Assembly: GCF_048898065.1 (NCBI RefSeq)
Contig: NZ_JBLWFI010000001.1
Span: forward strand, 2,224,155-2,288,154
Reading direction: 5' to 3'
Origin: Tepidibacillus_B infernus
GTDB taxonomy: Bacteria; Bacillota; Bacilli; Tepidibacillales; Tepidibacillaceae
Length of the DNA stretch: 64,000 nt
The notes beneath the pieces are model-generated. The model did no database searches. It worked only from the letters and a program-made list of their open reading frames with translations, and was not told where the DNA came from. The position numbers were made by a program, and so were the translations under genes. Shown here in pieces: positions 32,067-41,036 of this stretch (positions are counted from its first letter, which is position 1; every line of letters begins with the position of its first letter).

Positions 32067-33599
32067 TTACTTCATACCAATGATTTGATTTTCTGTTGTT
32101 GATGCTTTTCTTTTTTTGCCCCAGTCTTTTACAATAGGGAAAACGATTGAGATAATGGTTAAAACAATTAAGACTAATGATACCGTTGATTGGTAAAAAA
32201 TATGAAAATCTCCGTTAGAAATCGTTAATGCTTGTCTAAAAGATTGTTCCATACTATTACCAACGATGACTGCTAAAATAAGGGGTGCTGTTGGTATATC
32301 TGCCTTATTCATTAAATAACCTATCAAACCAAAAATAACCAATAAATAAAAGTCTACAATACTATTGCTTATAGCATACGTTCCTACAAAAGCGAGACCT
32401 AAAACTATAGGATATAAAATCTTTGGTGGAATCGCAAGTACACGAACGAGTAATCCAGCTAATGGAATATTCACGATTGCCAAGATGACATTTCCAATAA
32501 ACATACTAGCTATAAGTCCCCAAGCGATGTCAGGATGTTGCTGAAATAATAATGGACCAGGTTGAAGGCCAAGCATGAGCAAGGCTCCCATCATGACAGC
32601 CGTCGTACCTGAACCTGGAATTCCCAGTGTTAACATGGGGATAAGCGCACCAACAGATGCTGCATTATTTGCCGCCTCCGGTGCTGCAAGACCTTCTATC
32701 GCACCTTTCCCGAATTGCTCTGGATGTTTAGAAAGCTGTTTTTCATTATTATAAGCCATCAGTGATGCCATCGTTCCACCAGCACCAGGTAAAGCACCGA
32801 TAAAAAAGCCAATTGGAGTACTTCTTAAGATCGGCCATTTACTACGTTTCCAATCCTCCTTTGTAATCCAAATCTTCTTAAATTTGGTCTGCATTTTTTT
32901 CTTGCCTTCTTTTATGCTTTGGAAAGTTTTAAAAACTTCTCCCAATGCATACATGGCGATAATCACGACAAGAAAATCAATTCCTGTTTGCAGTTCTAGA
33001 ACGCCAAAGGTAAAACGCTGTTGTCCTGATTGTGCATCAATACCTACTGTAGAAATCATTAAACCTAAGATCATGGAAATAAAGCCCTTGATTAAATTCT
33101 CCTTGGCTAATGAAGCAGTTGCTGCTAATGCAAAAACCATTAGCATAAAATATTCTGGCGGACCAAATTTTAGGGCAAATTTTGCAACTGGACTAGCAAC
33201 ACCTGTCATAATGATCGTTGCTATAATTCCACCAATAAATGAGGCGATTGCTGACATGGCTAATGCTGCTTCTGCTCTTCCGTTTTGTGCCATAGGATAG
33301 CCATCAAAGGTTGAAGCAATGGCTGCCCCATCTCCAGGTGTATTGATTAAAATTGAGCTACGTGAACCGCCAAACATTGCTCCATAATAAACTCCTGCCA
33401 TCGTAATTAAAGAGGCAACAGGTCCCATCGTAAAGGTTAAAGGAAGTAATACGGCTACACCTGTCGCTGGTCCAAGTCCTGGTAGCATACCAATAATCGT
33501 TCCCAAAACTCCACCTAACGTTACCCAAAAAATATTCTCTGGGGTAATCGCAACTGCAAATCCTTGTAATAGATGTGTAAGTACGTCCATTTTCGTCAC
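32067..33599 (-). CDS. tctA: Tripartite tricarboxylate transporter large permease
   Basis: TctA is the main membrane subunit (about 12 helices) of a TTT-family secondary transporter fed by the TctC binding protein. The 510-aa sequence has the duplicated family signature seen as GLGPATGVAVLLPLTF near the N-terminus and GALPGAGGTMASLMAY in the middle, with GIPGSGTTAVMMGALLMLG. Substrates in the family are citrate and other carboxylates. It is the last gene of tctC-tctB-tctA, 8 bases after tctB. Confidence 0.93.
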   Translation of the reverse strand: MTKMDVLTHLLQGFAVAITPENIFWVTLGGVLGTIIGMLPGLGPATGVAVLLPLTFTMGPVASLITMAGVYYGAMFGGSRSSILINTPGDGAAIASTFDGYPMAQNGRAEAALAMSAIASFIGGIIATIIMTGVASPVAKFALKFGPPEYFMLMVFALAATASLAKENLIKGFISMILGLMISTVGIDAQSGQQRFTFGVLELQTGIDFLVVIIAMYALGEVFKTFQSIKEGKKKMQTKFKKIWITKEDWKRSKWPILRSTPIGFFIGALPGAGGTMASLMAYNNEKQLSKHPEQFGKGAIEGLAAPEAANNAASVGALIPMLTLGIPGSGTTAVMMGALLMLGLQPGPLLFQQHPDIAWGLIASMFIGNVILAIVNIPLAGLLVRVLAIPPKILYPIVLGLAFVGTYAISNSIVDFYLLVIFGLIGYLMNKADIPTAPLILAVIVGNSMEQSFRQALTISNGDFHIFYQSTVSLVLIVLTIISIVFPIVKDWGKKRKASTTENQIIGMK

Positions 33600-33607
33600 C
33601 TCCTAGC

Positions 33608-34081
33608 CTAAAATCCAATGAAGGGCATTTTGGGTAAAATGATACCTAAAAACTTTGAGAAGACAATATAGATTCCAAGGGCAAATGAAATGGATACGAT
33701 CATATTCGTTTTCCATTGTTTCACTCCATTTACGACAAATAAAATGGCTCCCAAAAAGAAAATCGTTGATAAAACATAGCCAATTCTGTCAAAAAGTAAA
33801 GCATAAATAATACTAACTACACTCGTAAAGGCAATTAACTTCGCGGTGTAGGTCATTTTCATCTTTCCTTGCTTTTGTTCACCATTGTTGGCCTTTCCCT
33901 TTGCCAATCCTTGAACTAACATCACTACCCCAAATATTGCCATCAAAACTCCTAAACCCAGTGGAAAATAAATGGGTGCCCAAGCATTTCCCACGGTGGC
34001 TTTAGGTAATTGATAAGATTGAATACTATAAACGATACCAATTAAGATTGAAACAATTCCTGTTAGCGCTGTTGTGTTCAA
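33608..34081 (-). CDS. tctB: Tripartite tricarboxylate transporter small permease
   Basis: This 157-aa protein has four hydrophobic helices (about residues 5-20, 38-58, 83-103, 108-150 in two parts), the size and layout of TctB. It has little sequence signature on its own; the call rests on the topology and on its position between tctC and tctA. Confidence 0.88.
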   Translation of the reverse strand: MNTTALTGIVSILIGIVYSIQSYQLPKATVGNAWAPIYFPLGLGVLMAIFGVVMLVQGLAKGKANNGEQKQGKMKMTYTAKLIAFTSVVSIIYALLFDRIGYVLSTIFFLGAILFVVNGVKQWKTNMIVSISFALGIYIVFSKFLGIILPKMPFIGF

Positions 34082-34121
34082 TTTCCCTCACCTCACTCTG
34101 TTGAGAAAACCTTCTATCTGC

Positions 34122-34149
34122 TATAAAGAGCCATAGAGTGATCTATGGC
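34122..34149 (-). terminator. Stem-loop between tctC and tctB
   Basis: GCCATAGA and TCTATGGC form an 8-bp stem with a 4-base loop; on the minus strand TCTTTATAG follows, a weak T-tract. It may allow partial readthrough, so that the binding protein is made in excess of the permease. Confidence 0.55.
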
Positions 34150-34165
34150 CCATTTTTCTCTAAGA

Positions 34166-35185
34166 CTACTTTAACATCCCAATTTCTTGAAGAATTACCT
34201 TGTAATCCTCATTGGTTTTATCTAAGAATTTTATAAAATCTTCACTATTTGCAAAGGCTAAATCCCAGCCATTGTTTTCAGCAGCCTTTTTCCATTCTGG
34301 CGTTTCTACCATTTTTGCGAGGATATCCTGCCAATACTTCACAGCGTATTCAGGCATTCCAGGAGGTCCAAAGAGTCCTCTCCAGTTTTCAAAGGTTGCA
34401 TCGATTCCTTGTTCTTTTGCTGTTGGAATTTCAGCAATCACTCCTGTTCCAACACGACGATCTGCCGTTGTTGCAAGAACCTTTAATTCACCAGCTTCTG
34501 CTAAGGCTCTTACCTCACCTAGTCCAGTGGTAAGTAAATCTAAGTGTCCTCCCATCACTTGAGCTGCCCCTGAGTTATCTTGGAAACTAATGTAGTCAAT
34601 ATCTTTAATATTTTCTACCCCTGCAGCTTTTGCAATAATGAGGAATTGAATGTGATCCATACTTCCAGCTGAAGAGTTACCTCCGATCTTTACGCTTTTT
34701 GGATCCTTCTTGAGTGCTTCCATCACATCATTTAGTGAATTATATGGAGAATCCTTAGAAACAGCAAAGGCACCATAATCTGTAATAAGTTTAGCAATCG
34801 GTGTTGTATCTTTATAACTGAATTCTGTTGAACCATTCAAGTTGATCAATAATAATGGTGGTGAGTAGACAGAGATAATATTGTCGCTTCCTTTTTTCTC
34901 TTGTAGATAAGCTAGGGCAACACCCCCACCACCACCTGGCTTGTTGGTCACAGGCATTGCGACAGAAGTTAACTTCGTATCTTCAAGTGTTTTGGCCACC
35001 GTACGAATGGTTAGATCCCAGCCACCGCCAGCACCAGCCGGTGCAATGAATTCCATTGCTTTTGTTGGATATTTCACTTCTTCTTTTTGACCAGCATCCT
35101 TTGTCGTCGTTGTGGTGTTACTACAACCTGTAAAGACGACTAATAGAGCTAGAATAACAATCAAAATAAAAGAAAACCGCCTCAA
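34166..35185 (-). CDS. tctC: TctC-type solute-binding lipoprotein
   Basis: The 339-aa protein starts with a lipoprotein signal (MRRFSFILIVILALLVVF, then lipobox TGC), followed by the TctC/Bug fold with EFIAPAGAGGGWDLTIRTV and GGHLDLLTTGLGEVRAL. It captures carboxylates outside the membrane for TctAB. TTG 35185 has AAGGGG with 9-base spacing; TTG 35194 directly abuts that site. The promoter region carries a cre site (35257-35270), and tandem repeats lie further upstream. Confidence 0.9.
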   Translation of the reverse strand: MRRFSFILIVILALLVVFTGCSNTTTTTKDAGQKEEVKYPTKAMEFIAPAGAGGGWDLTIRTVAKTLEDTKLTSVAMPVTNKPGGGGGVALAYLQEKKGSDNIISVYSPPLLLINLNGSTEFSYKDTTPIAKLITDYGAFAVSKDSPYNSLNDVMEALKKDPKSVKIGGNSSAGSMDHIQFLIIAKAAGVENIKDIDYISFQDNSGAAQVMGGHLDLLTTGLGEVRALAEAGELKVLATTADRRVGTGVIAEIPTAKEQGIDATFENWRGLFGPPGMPEYAVKYWQDILAKMVETPEWKKAAENNGWDLAFANSEDFIKFLDKTNEDYKVILQEIGMLK

Positions 35186-35233
35186 TTCTCCCAACCCCTT
35201 TTCTTAAAAATTAGAATAATTTTCTGTAAATTA

Positions 35234-35270
35234 AGAATAGCATGGGTAATCTGAATTGGAAACGGTTTCA
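35234..35270 (-). promoter_or_regulatory. tctC promoter with overlapping cre site
   Basis: The -10 is TGC-TATTCT (35234-35239). TGGAAACGGTTTCA (35257-35270, read on plus) fits the CcpA cre consensus TGNNANCGNTNNCA and overlaps the -35 area. This suggests repression by CcpA when glucose is present. Confidence 0.6.
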
Positions 35271-35300
35271 TCCATACTGTTTATTAATTGAATAAAGTCT

Positions 35301-35320
35301 ATTTTGTTCATTTTGTTCAC
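35301..35320. promoter_or_regulatory. Tandem 9-bp repeats upstream of tctC
   Basis: TTTTGTTCA occurs twice in tandem (35302-35310 and 35311-35319), about 60 bases upstream of the tctC -10. Spacing and position suit a dimeric response regulator; the regulator encoded at 35327 is the obvious candidate. Confidence 0.45.
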
Positions 35321-35326
35321 AAGAAA

Positions 35327-36004
35327 TCATAAATGTCCATAGATTCTTTCTGGCCTTCCTACAGTTCCATATCTTAAATCGACCATAATTTCCCCTTTAT
35401 TTACAAGAAATTCTAAATAACGTCTTGCAGTACTACGACCAATTCCAAGTTCTTTTCCTATTTCTTCAGCTGTAAATACACTCCCTTCTTTATTTAAAAA
35501 CCTTCTTACCCTTTCTAAAGTTAAGGGGTCTATACCCTTAGGGTAATGTTCCGATTGGTGTTCTAGATGTATGGAACGCCCCATAATCGCATCGATCTCA
35601 GTTTGATCTAATTCGGTCTCTTTTGCTAACTTTTGTTTATACCAGTGATATTTATTTAAAGATTTATGTAGACGTTCAATGCGAACTGGTTTTACCAAAT
35701 AATCGAAGATTCCATGCCTTAAAAAGACTTCAAGTGTTTTTACTTCTTTTGCAGCCGTAATCATAATCACATCGATTTGGGGATAAGCATCTTTTATATG
35801 CAAGAATAATTCCTCTCCCGATATATCAGGAATATACACGTCTAGAAGGACGAGATCTGGTTGGTGTTGTTGCAATAATTGCAAAGCTGTTTTCCCATTT
35901 AAAGCAATGTCAACAATCTCAAAACCTTCTACCTGGCTGACAAAAGATTTATTGATTTCAGCGATACGAAAATCATCCTCAATGATCAAAACTTTATACA
36001 CCAT
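35327..36004 (-). CDS. CitT/DcuR family response regulator
   Basis: The 225-aa protein has a receiver domain (VLIIEDDFRIAEI; phospho-Asp in LVLLDVYIPD; Lys in YLVKPVR; residues 1-120), then a linker and a C-terminal helix-turn-helix with FTAEEIGKELGIGRSTARRY. This is the layout of CitT, DctR and DcuR, which answer to extracellular carboxylates. It sits 15 bases after its kinase and just ahead of tctC, so tctCBA is the likely target. Confidence 0.9.
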   Translation of the reverse strand: MVYKVLIIEDDFRIAEINKSFVSQVEGFEIVDIALNGKTALQLLQQHQPDLVLLDVYIPDISGEELFLHIKDAYPQIDVIMITAAKEVKTLEVFLRHGIFDYLVKPVRIERLHKSLNKYHWYKQKLAKETELDQTEIDAIMGRSIHLEHQSEHYPKGIDPLTLERVRRFLNKEGSVFTAEEIGKELGIGRSTARRYLEFLVNKGEIMVDLRYGTVGRPERIYGHL

Positions 36005-36018
36005 ACCTGCCTCCTTCC

Positions 36019-37626
36019 TTAATCATTCATCGGTTTTGTTAATTCAACTTCAAATACGACTCCTTGATGATCTGGTTGATAAAAAAAGATCTTCCCATGA
36101 TATTTCTTTACTAAGGTATCAACTAATGCTAAGCCAATTCCCCTTTTTCTTGAATCCCCTTTGGTTGTAAAACCATCTTTAAAGATCTTTTCCTTGATCT
36201 CATCAGGAATTCCCGTACCCCAATCTTCGATTCTAAAGAAAATCTTTTGCTCCCTATTTTGTAATAAGACAATGATTCTTTTATTTTCTTTGTCTTGATT
36301 ACGAACTGAGTCTAAGGCATTTTCTATCAGGTTTCCATAAATCGTAATTAAATCTTCTATATCAACTTCATGTAATTCTTCTTGTAAATGAGTATTGGAA
36401 TCAATCACAAACTGCACCTTTTGTTCTTCTGCTCTTGTCAGCTTCCCTATAAAGAAAGCTGAGAGCTTTGGATCATAAATATGCTCCATCAAGAAGGCAA
36501 TCATATCATCTTGTTGAACCGTTTCATCGGTGATAAAAGAAATCGCTTCTTGAATTTTACCTAGTTGCAACAAACCAGAAATGGTATAAAGCTTATTGGT
36601 AAATTCATGATTTTGCGCTCTTAATGTATCTAAATAAACCTTATGATCGGATAATTCTTGTAAAAGACGATCAATTTCCATCTTTCTACGAAAACTAGCC
36701 ACTGCCCCGATTACTTTTCCTTTTACAATCATCGGAACACGATTGGTAATGACCCATTCATCTCCAATTAACATTTCTTCATCGTATTGCGCTTTTCCTG
36801 TATTTAATACCTCAATAATTTTCGTATTGGCAAGAACCTCTTGTATTGGCTTTCCTATGAATTTAATTTTTTGATTTTTGTGATCTAGTATCTTTTTTGC
36901 TGTTTCGTTGATCACTGTAATTTTACCTTGCTTGTCAACTGCAATAATTCCTTCTTTTACGCTTTCTAAAAGCGCCTCCCGTTCTAAAAATAATTGCGAA
37001 ATTTCTTCTGGCTCTAAGCCAAAAATATCCTTTTTAATGTTCCAAGATAAAAAGAACGAACCTGCTATCCCTATCAATATTACTAATAAAATTGGGACGA
37101 TCATTTTTATAACAAGGGCTTTTTCTCGATCTTTGATATCCTCCATTAAGAAACCAACAGAAACCACACCAATCACCTGTTTGGTTTCATCAAAAATAGG
37201 CGCTTTTCCTCTCAGAGATAGTCCTAGTGTTCCTACTGCACTTGAAATAATTGCCCTTCCTTCTTTTAATACAGGGTCATTGTCTCCCCCTACCATTTTC
37301 TTCCCCAAACGGTCAAGATAGGGATGGGAATAACGAATCCCCTCTTTGTTCCCAATAACAACAAATTCAGCTCCTACTTCTTTACGAATTTTTTCAGCTA
37401 AAGGTTGGATCACTTTGCTAGGATCATCCATCTTAAAGGCTTGGTGGATCGCTGGCATTATTGCCGTTGTTTTTGCTATATTTAAAGCATTTTCACCAAT
37501 CTTTCTTTCAAGATTAGAGGTGATCATCATGGAAGATACAATTCCTAAGATCAGAATAACGATTAAGATAAAAGCCATGGATAAGATAATGATCTTGGTT
37601 TGCAGTCGCAAATGGATCTTTTTCAT
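36019..37626 (-). CDS. CitA/DcuS family sensor histidine kinase
   Basis: The 535-aa kinase has a membrane helix (about residues 11-36), an extracytoplasmic sCache/PAS domain (about 37-170) with the YSHPYLDRLGKKMVGGD and AVGTLGLSLRGKAPI regions, a second helix (about 175-197), and a cytoplasmic PAS (about 215-310). The Spo0B-type phosphoacceptor segment RAQNHEFTNKLYTISG follows, then an HATPase with DWGTGIP and GIGLALVD. Family members sense citrate, malate or other carboxylates. ATG 37626 has AAGGGGG upstream. Confidence 0.9.
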   Translation of the reverse strand: MKKIHLRLQTKIIILSMAFILIVILILGIVSSMMITSNLERKIGENALNIAKTTAIMPAIHQAFKMDDPSKVIQPLAEKIRKEVGAEFVVIGNKEGIRYSHPYLDRLGKKMVGGDNDPVLKEGRAIISSAVGTLGLSLRGKAPIFDETKQVIGVVSVGFLMEDIKDREKALVIKMIVPILLVILIGIAGSFFLSWNIKKDIFGLEPEEISQLFLEREALLESVKEGIIAVDKQGKITVINETAKKILDHKNQKIKFIGKPIQEVLANTKIIEVLNTGKAQYDEEMLIGDEWVITNRVPMIVKGKVIGAVASFRRKMEIDRLLQELSDHKVYLDTLRAQNHEFTNKLYTISGLLQLGKIQEAISFITDETVQQDDMIAFLMEHIYDPKLSAFFIGKLTRAEEQKVQFVIDSNTHLQEELHEVDIEDLITIYGNLIENALDSVRNQDKENKRIIVLLQNREQKIFFRIEDWGTGIPDEIKEKIFKDGFTTKGDSRKRGIGLALVDTLVKKYHGKIFFYQPDHQGVVFEVELTKPMND

Positions 37627-37699
37627 GAAAATCCCCCTTTTGTCCATCTATTAACATCATACAAAATATTCACTCTTTTTAGGAGAAAAAATAAAAATA

Positions 37700-37750
37700 C
37701 CCACATAAGTAACGAATTGTTTAATAAGCGATTCTAATTACTTTTGTGGG
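37700..37750. repeat. Hairpin repeat (family 1), copy G
   Basis: CCCACATAAGT and ACTTTTGTGGG arms (one mismatch) flank a diverged interior ending ATTCTAATT. It lies between the radical SAM gene stop and the sensor kinase start. Confidence 0.7.
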
Positions 37751-37763
37751 AATCCACTCTTTC

Positions 37764-38735
37764 TTATTTATTTTTTTCTTCAAAATATTTGCCTTGCCAT
37801 GTATCCCTTCTAGCTAATTCTTTATCAATCCCATTTAAAACTTCCCATTTCTTCAAAGTCCATAATGGTTCTACTAAAAGATCTGGTGGGCCATCTCCTG
37901 TTAAACGATGAACAACCATCTCAGGAGGCAAAATTTCAATCATATCTACGACCAACTTGGTGTATTCCTCACGATTCATAAAAGTTAATTTGCCTTCCCG
38001 ATATAATTTCATCATCGGTGTTTTTCTCAAGAGATGAAGCATATGGATTTTTATACCTTGAACAGGCATCTGGGCTACAGCTTTTGCCGTTTCCATCATT
38101 TCTTCTTCACTTTCTCCAGGCAAATTCACAATAATATGAACCACTACATTAATATTCCGTTCTCTTAATTTTGAAACGCCATCTAAAAAAACTTCATAAC
38201 TATGGGCTCTGTTTATCAATTGTTGGGTATGCTCATGAATGGTTTGTAGTCCCAATTCGACCCAGAGGTTTGTTTTATGATTCATTTTCTCTAGTAAATC
38301 AAGGACATCATCTGGCAAACAATCTGGGCGAGTAGCAATAGATAAGCCAACAACTCCTTCTTCCTCTAAGATTGCTTCATACATCTCTCTTAATTCGTTT
38401 ACAGGAGCATACGTATTAGAGAAGGCCTGAAAGTAGCCAATATATTTTGCCTTTGGCCACTTTTCATGCATTTTATCTCGTACTTCTCTAAATTGCTGTT
38501 TTAATTCTATTCTTCTATCTCCAGCAAAATCGCCGGATCCACGAGCACTACAAAAAATACAACCTCCTGTAGCCACTGATCCATCACGGTTTGGGCAAGT
38601 AAATCCACCATCTAACATCACTTTAAATACTTTTTCTCCAAATTTCTGGCGATAATCATAATTTAATGTATGATAACGTTTGTTCCCCCATAAGCGAGGA
38701 AGTTGCTCTTGAACACTTGTTGTTGATTTGATCAT
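37764..38735 (-). CDS. ytqA: TIGR01212 family radical SAM protein (YtqA)
   Basis: This protein belongs to the YhcC/YtqA radical SAM group. The atypical cluster motif is visible as GGFTCPNRDGSVATGGCIFC, with Cys residues for the 4Fe-4S cluster, and GLSIATRPDCLPDDVL is typical. The function is not firmly known. Starting at ATG 38735 (MIKSTTSVQ; GGAAG upstream) gives 323 aa; the open frame extends to TTG 38762 with no better site, so the start is uncertain. Confidence 0.88.
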   Translation of the reverse strand: MIKSTTSVQEQLPRLWGNKRYHTLNYDYRQKFGEKVFKVMLDGGFTCPNRDGSVATGGCIFCSARGSGDFAGDRRIELKQQFREVRDKMHEKWPKAKYIGYFQAFSNTYAPVNELREMYEAILEEEGVVGLSIATRPDCLPDDVLDLLEKMNHKTNLWVELGLQTIHEHTQQLINRAHSYEVFLDGVSKLRERNINVVVHIIVNLPGESEEEMMETAKAVAQMPVQGIKIHMLHLLRKTPMMKLYREGKLTFMNREEYTKLVVDMIEILPPEMVVHRLTGDGPPDLLVEPLWTLKKWEVLNGIDKELARRDTWQGKYFEEKNK

Positions 38736-38790
38736 TACGTAATCTTCCATTCTTGTTTTCAAAATGATATCTACTATTTTAACATACTTC

Positions 38791-39588
38791 CTATAATAAT
38801 TTCTGTGCTAACTCAAACAAATCATTTACCACAATTTGCGGCTGAAATGAAGAAAGGTTAAGATCATCTGCTTTGGTTATCCCTGTCAGTACTAATGCAG
38901 TTGGTAATCCGGCTTTGATCCCTGCTTGGATATCTGTGTGCTGATTATCACCGACCACCCAGATATTTTCTCTAGATAAAGAAGGAGCTTGATTCATTAG
39001 CTTAGTAATGGCGTATTCCATGATGATTGGTGAGGGTTTACCAATCACCACCGGTTCTTTTTTGCTCGCGGCCTGAATCGCTGCTGCAATTGAACCCGCA
39101 CCTGGTTGAGGCCTTTTGTCAGAAGGAAGAAGATGATCAGGATTTGTTATAATAAACCTTGCCCCTTGGTGGATCAATTGAACAGCTTTCGTTAATTTTT
39201 GATAATTGAACGCTCGATCGATTCCTTGAATAACCGCATCAATCTGTTCCCTTTTTCCATTCATTCCCTCACTAATTTGGATTCCTACCTCTTCTAGTGC
39301 TGCTTCTAATCCAGATTCACCAATCATATATACATTTTTACCTAGTTTGTAGTCGATGATATATTGTGCTGTGGCTTGAGCCGATGTATAAATCTCATGC
39401 TCATGTGCAGGAATTCCTAATTTGTTAAGATGATCGGCCACCATCTTAGGTGTCCTTGAAGAGTTGTTGGTTACAAATAGGAATGGAATCCCTCTTTCTC
39501 TTAAATGTTGAATGAATGTTGAGGCATGAGGAATTGCTATTCCTCCATGATACATCGTTCCATCTAAATCAATTAAAAATCCTATCAA
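38791..39588 (-). CDS. HAD-IIA family sugar phosphatase (NagD/YutF type)
   Basis: The 265-aa HAD hydrolase has motif I DLDGTMYHG, motif II FVTNNSSRTP, motif III Lys in VIGKPSP and motif IV VVGDNQHTDIQAG. The C2a cap in the middle matches the NagD/YutF (TIGR01457) group, which dephosphorylates sugar phosphates or nucleotides with loose specificity. It lies between a radical SAM gene and a sodium symporter gene; no metabolic link is evident. Confidence 0.9.
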   Translation of the reverse strand: MIGFLIDLDGTMYHGGIAIPHASTFIQHLRERGIPFLFVTNNSSRTPKMVADHLNKLGIPAHEHEIYTSAQATAQYIIDYKLGKNVYMIGESGLEAALEEVGIQISEGMNGKREQIDAVIQGIDRAFNYQKLTKAVQLIHQGARFIITNPDHLLPSDKRPQPGAGSIAAAIQAASKKEPVVIGKPSPIIMEYAITKLMNQAPSLSRENIWVVGDNQHTDIQAGIKAGLPTALVLTGITKADDLNLSSFQPQIVVNDLFELAQKLL

Positions 39589-39593
39589 TCTGA

Positions 39594-41012
39594 TTAAAAC
39601 CTCCTTGGCTTTGCAAAAAGAACCATCAACAAGATCAAGCCAATCGAAACAATCATCCCAATCGCTTGAGGGGTTAAAATACCAAACCCTTTTCCACCCG
39701 TAGTATAATTTAGTACTAAAGTAATCCCTATCCCAAGTCCACTAGCCAGAAAGGCAGATAATGTATTGGCTCCTTTTGAATAAATGCCAAATAATAATGG
39801 TGCAGTAATCGCAACAGACATTAAAGAATAGAAAATAGACAAACTAGCAATGATATTAGGTAAATATAAGGCTAACACCACACCAGCTACGCCACTAACA
39901 ATAGTAATCATCCGGCTTACTTTCAGCAATTCTTGATTGGAAACCTTTTTATTGATATAGGTTGCATAAATATCCTTTGCTAATGAGGATGTAATCATAA
40001 ATAAAACCGCATCAGCAGTGCTTGCCTCGGCAGCAAAAATAGCAGCTAGCGCTAACACGCTGATCCCAACTGGCAGCATTTCTTTCATTACCATAGGTAA
40101 AGCCATCTCTCGACTTGCTAGTTCAGGGAAAGCGGCAAAAGCCGTCATTCCTATGATGACTGGGATAAAAGCAAAAAATAATTGAATCAATCCATTATAT
40201 GCCGTTCCTTTTTTAACTACCTGCTCATCTTTTGCACCAAAAATCTTCTGAATCAGTCCAGGCGAGATAATAAAAGAAGGTGTTAATAAAAAAATATAGC
40301 CAATAATCGCCTTGATGCCAATTCCGCTAAAGGAGAAATATTGTCGACTTTTCTCTACATCATCTAGATGTTGACTAATTAATTGTACCAATGAATCCCA
40401 ACCGCCAATTGAATTGAGGGCAAAGGGCAAAGAGATGATAAAGCCAAACAAAATCATAGATAATTGAAATACATTAACAATCGCTGAGGATAAAAGACCA
40501 CCGATCACAAAATAAAGGCTAACCACAATTGCCCCAATGAGTACGCCGACTGTTTTTGAAGTTCCGACAACCACCGTTAAAATCCATGAAATCCCAATCA
40601 ATTGTCCAGCGAATAATGCCAGTGTGCCAATGGTCATCATGGCAGCAATCATTAAACGGAAAGAAGTATGATATCGATGTTCAAGATAATCCCCTAATGT
40701 GATAAGATTATATTGTTTTGATAGTTCCCAGATTTTAGGCCCTACTGTATAAGCTAACAGAAAGGAACCAATGGCTGAAGCACCAATCCACCACCATGCA
40801 GAGACCCCATTGATATAGCCCAAACCCGCTACTCCTACTGTTGACCCAGCCCCAATATTAGCTGAAAGCAAAGTGGTAAATAATAGCCCAGTGTTTAGTC
40901 TACGTCCTCCAACCAAGAAATCTGAGGAATCTTTAATATATCTTTTTGTAAAGATGCCAATGCCAAAAATAATAAGTAGATAAAGAATAAAACCAAAGAC
41001 ATAAATAGACAT
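39594..41012 (-). CDS. Sodium:solute symporter family protein
   Basis: This 472-aa membrane protein has about 13 helices and the SSS (SLC5) fold. Visible signs are DFLVGGRRLNTGLLFTTLLS and NIGAGSTVGVAGLGY near the N-terminus (unwound first helix region) and AAIFAAEASTADAVLFMITS in the sodium-site region. The substrate could be an amino acid, a carboxylate or a sugar; nothing nearby decides it. It is five bases upstream of the HAD gene and probably in one transcript. Confidence 0.88.
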   Translation of the reverse strand: MSIYVFGFILYLLIIFGIGIFTKRYIKDSSDFLVGGRRLNTGLLFTTLLSANIGAGSTVGVAGLGYINGVSAWWWIGASAIGSFLLAYTVGPKIWELSKQYNLITLGDYLEHRYHTSFRLMIAAMMTIGTLALFAGQLIGISWILTVVVGTSKTVGVLIGAIVVSLYFVIGGLLSSAIVNVFQLSMILFGFIISLPFALNSIGGWDSLVQLISQHLDDVEKSRQYFSFSGIGIKAIIGYIFLLTPSFIISPGLIQKIFGAKDEQVVKKGTAYNGLIQLFFAFIPVIIGMTAFAAFPELASREMALPMVMKEMLPVGISVLALAAIFAAEASTADAVLFMITSSLAKDIYATYINKKVSNQELLKVSRMITIVSGVAGVVLALYLPNIIASLSIFYSLMSVAITAPLLFGIYSKGANTLSAFLASGLGIGITLVLNYTTGGKGFGILTPQAIGMIVSIGLILLMVLFAKPRRF

Positions 41013-41036
41013 TACGCCATCCCTCTTATCTATAAA

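Noticed and set aside
33358..33618. 86-aa minus-strand ORF overlapping tctA/tctB
   Set aside because: It is an out-of-frame shadow of the tctA N-terminus, which has the family signature in the main frame.
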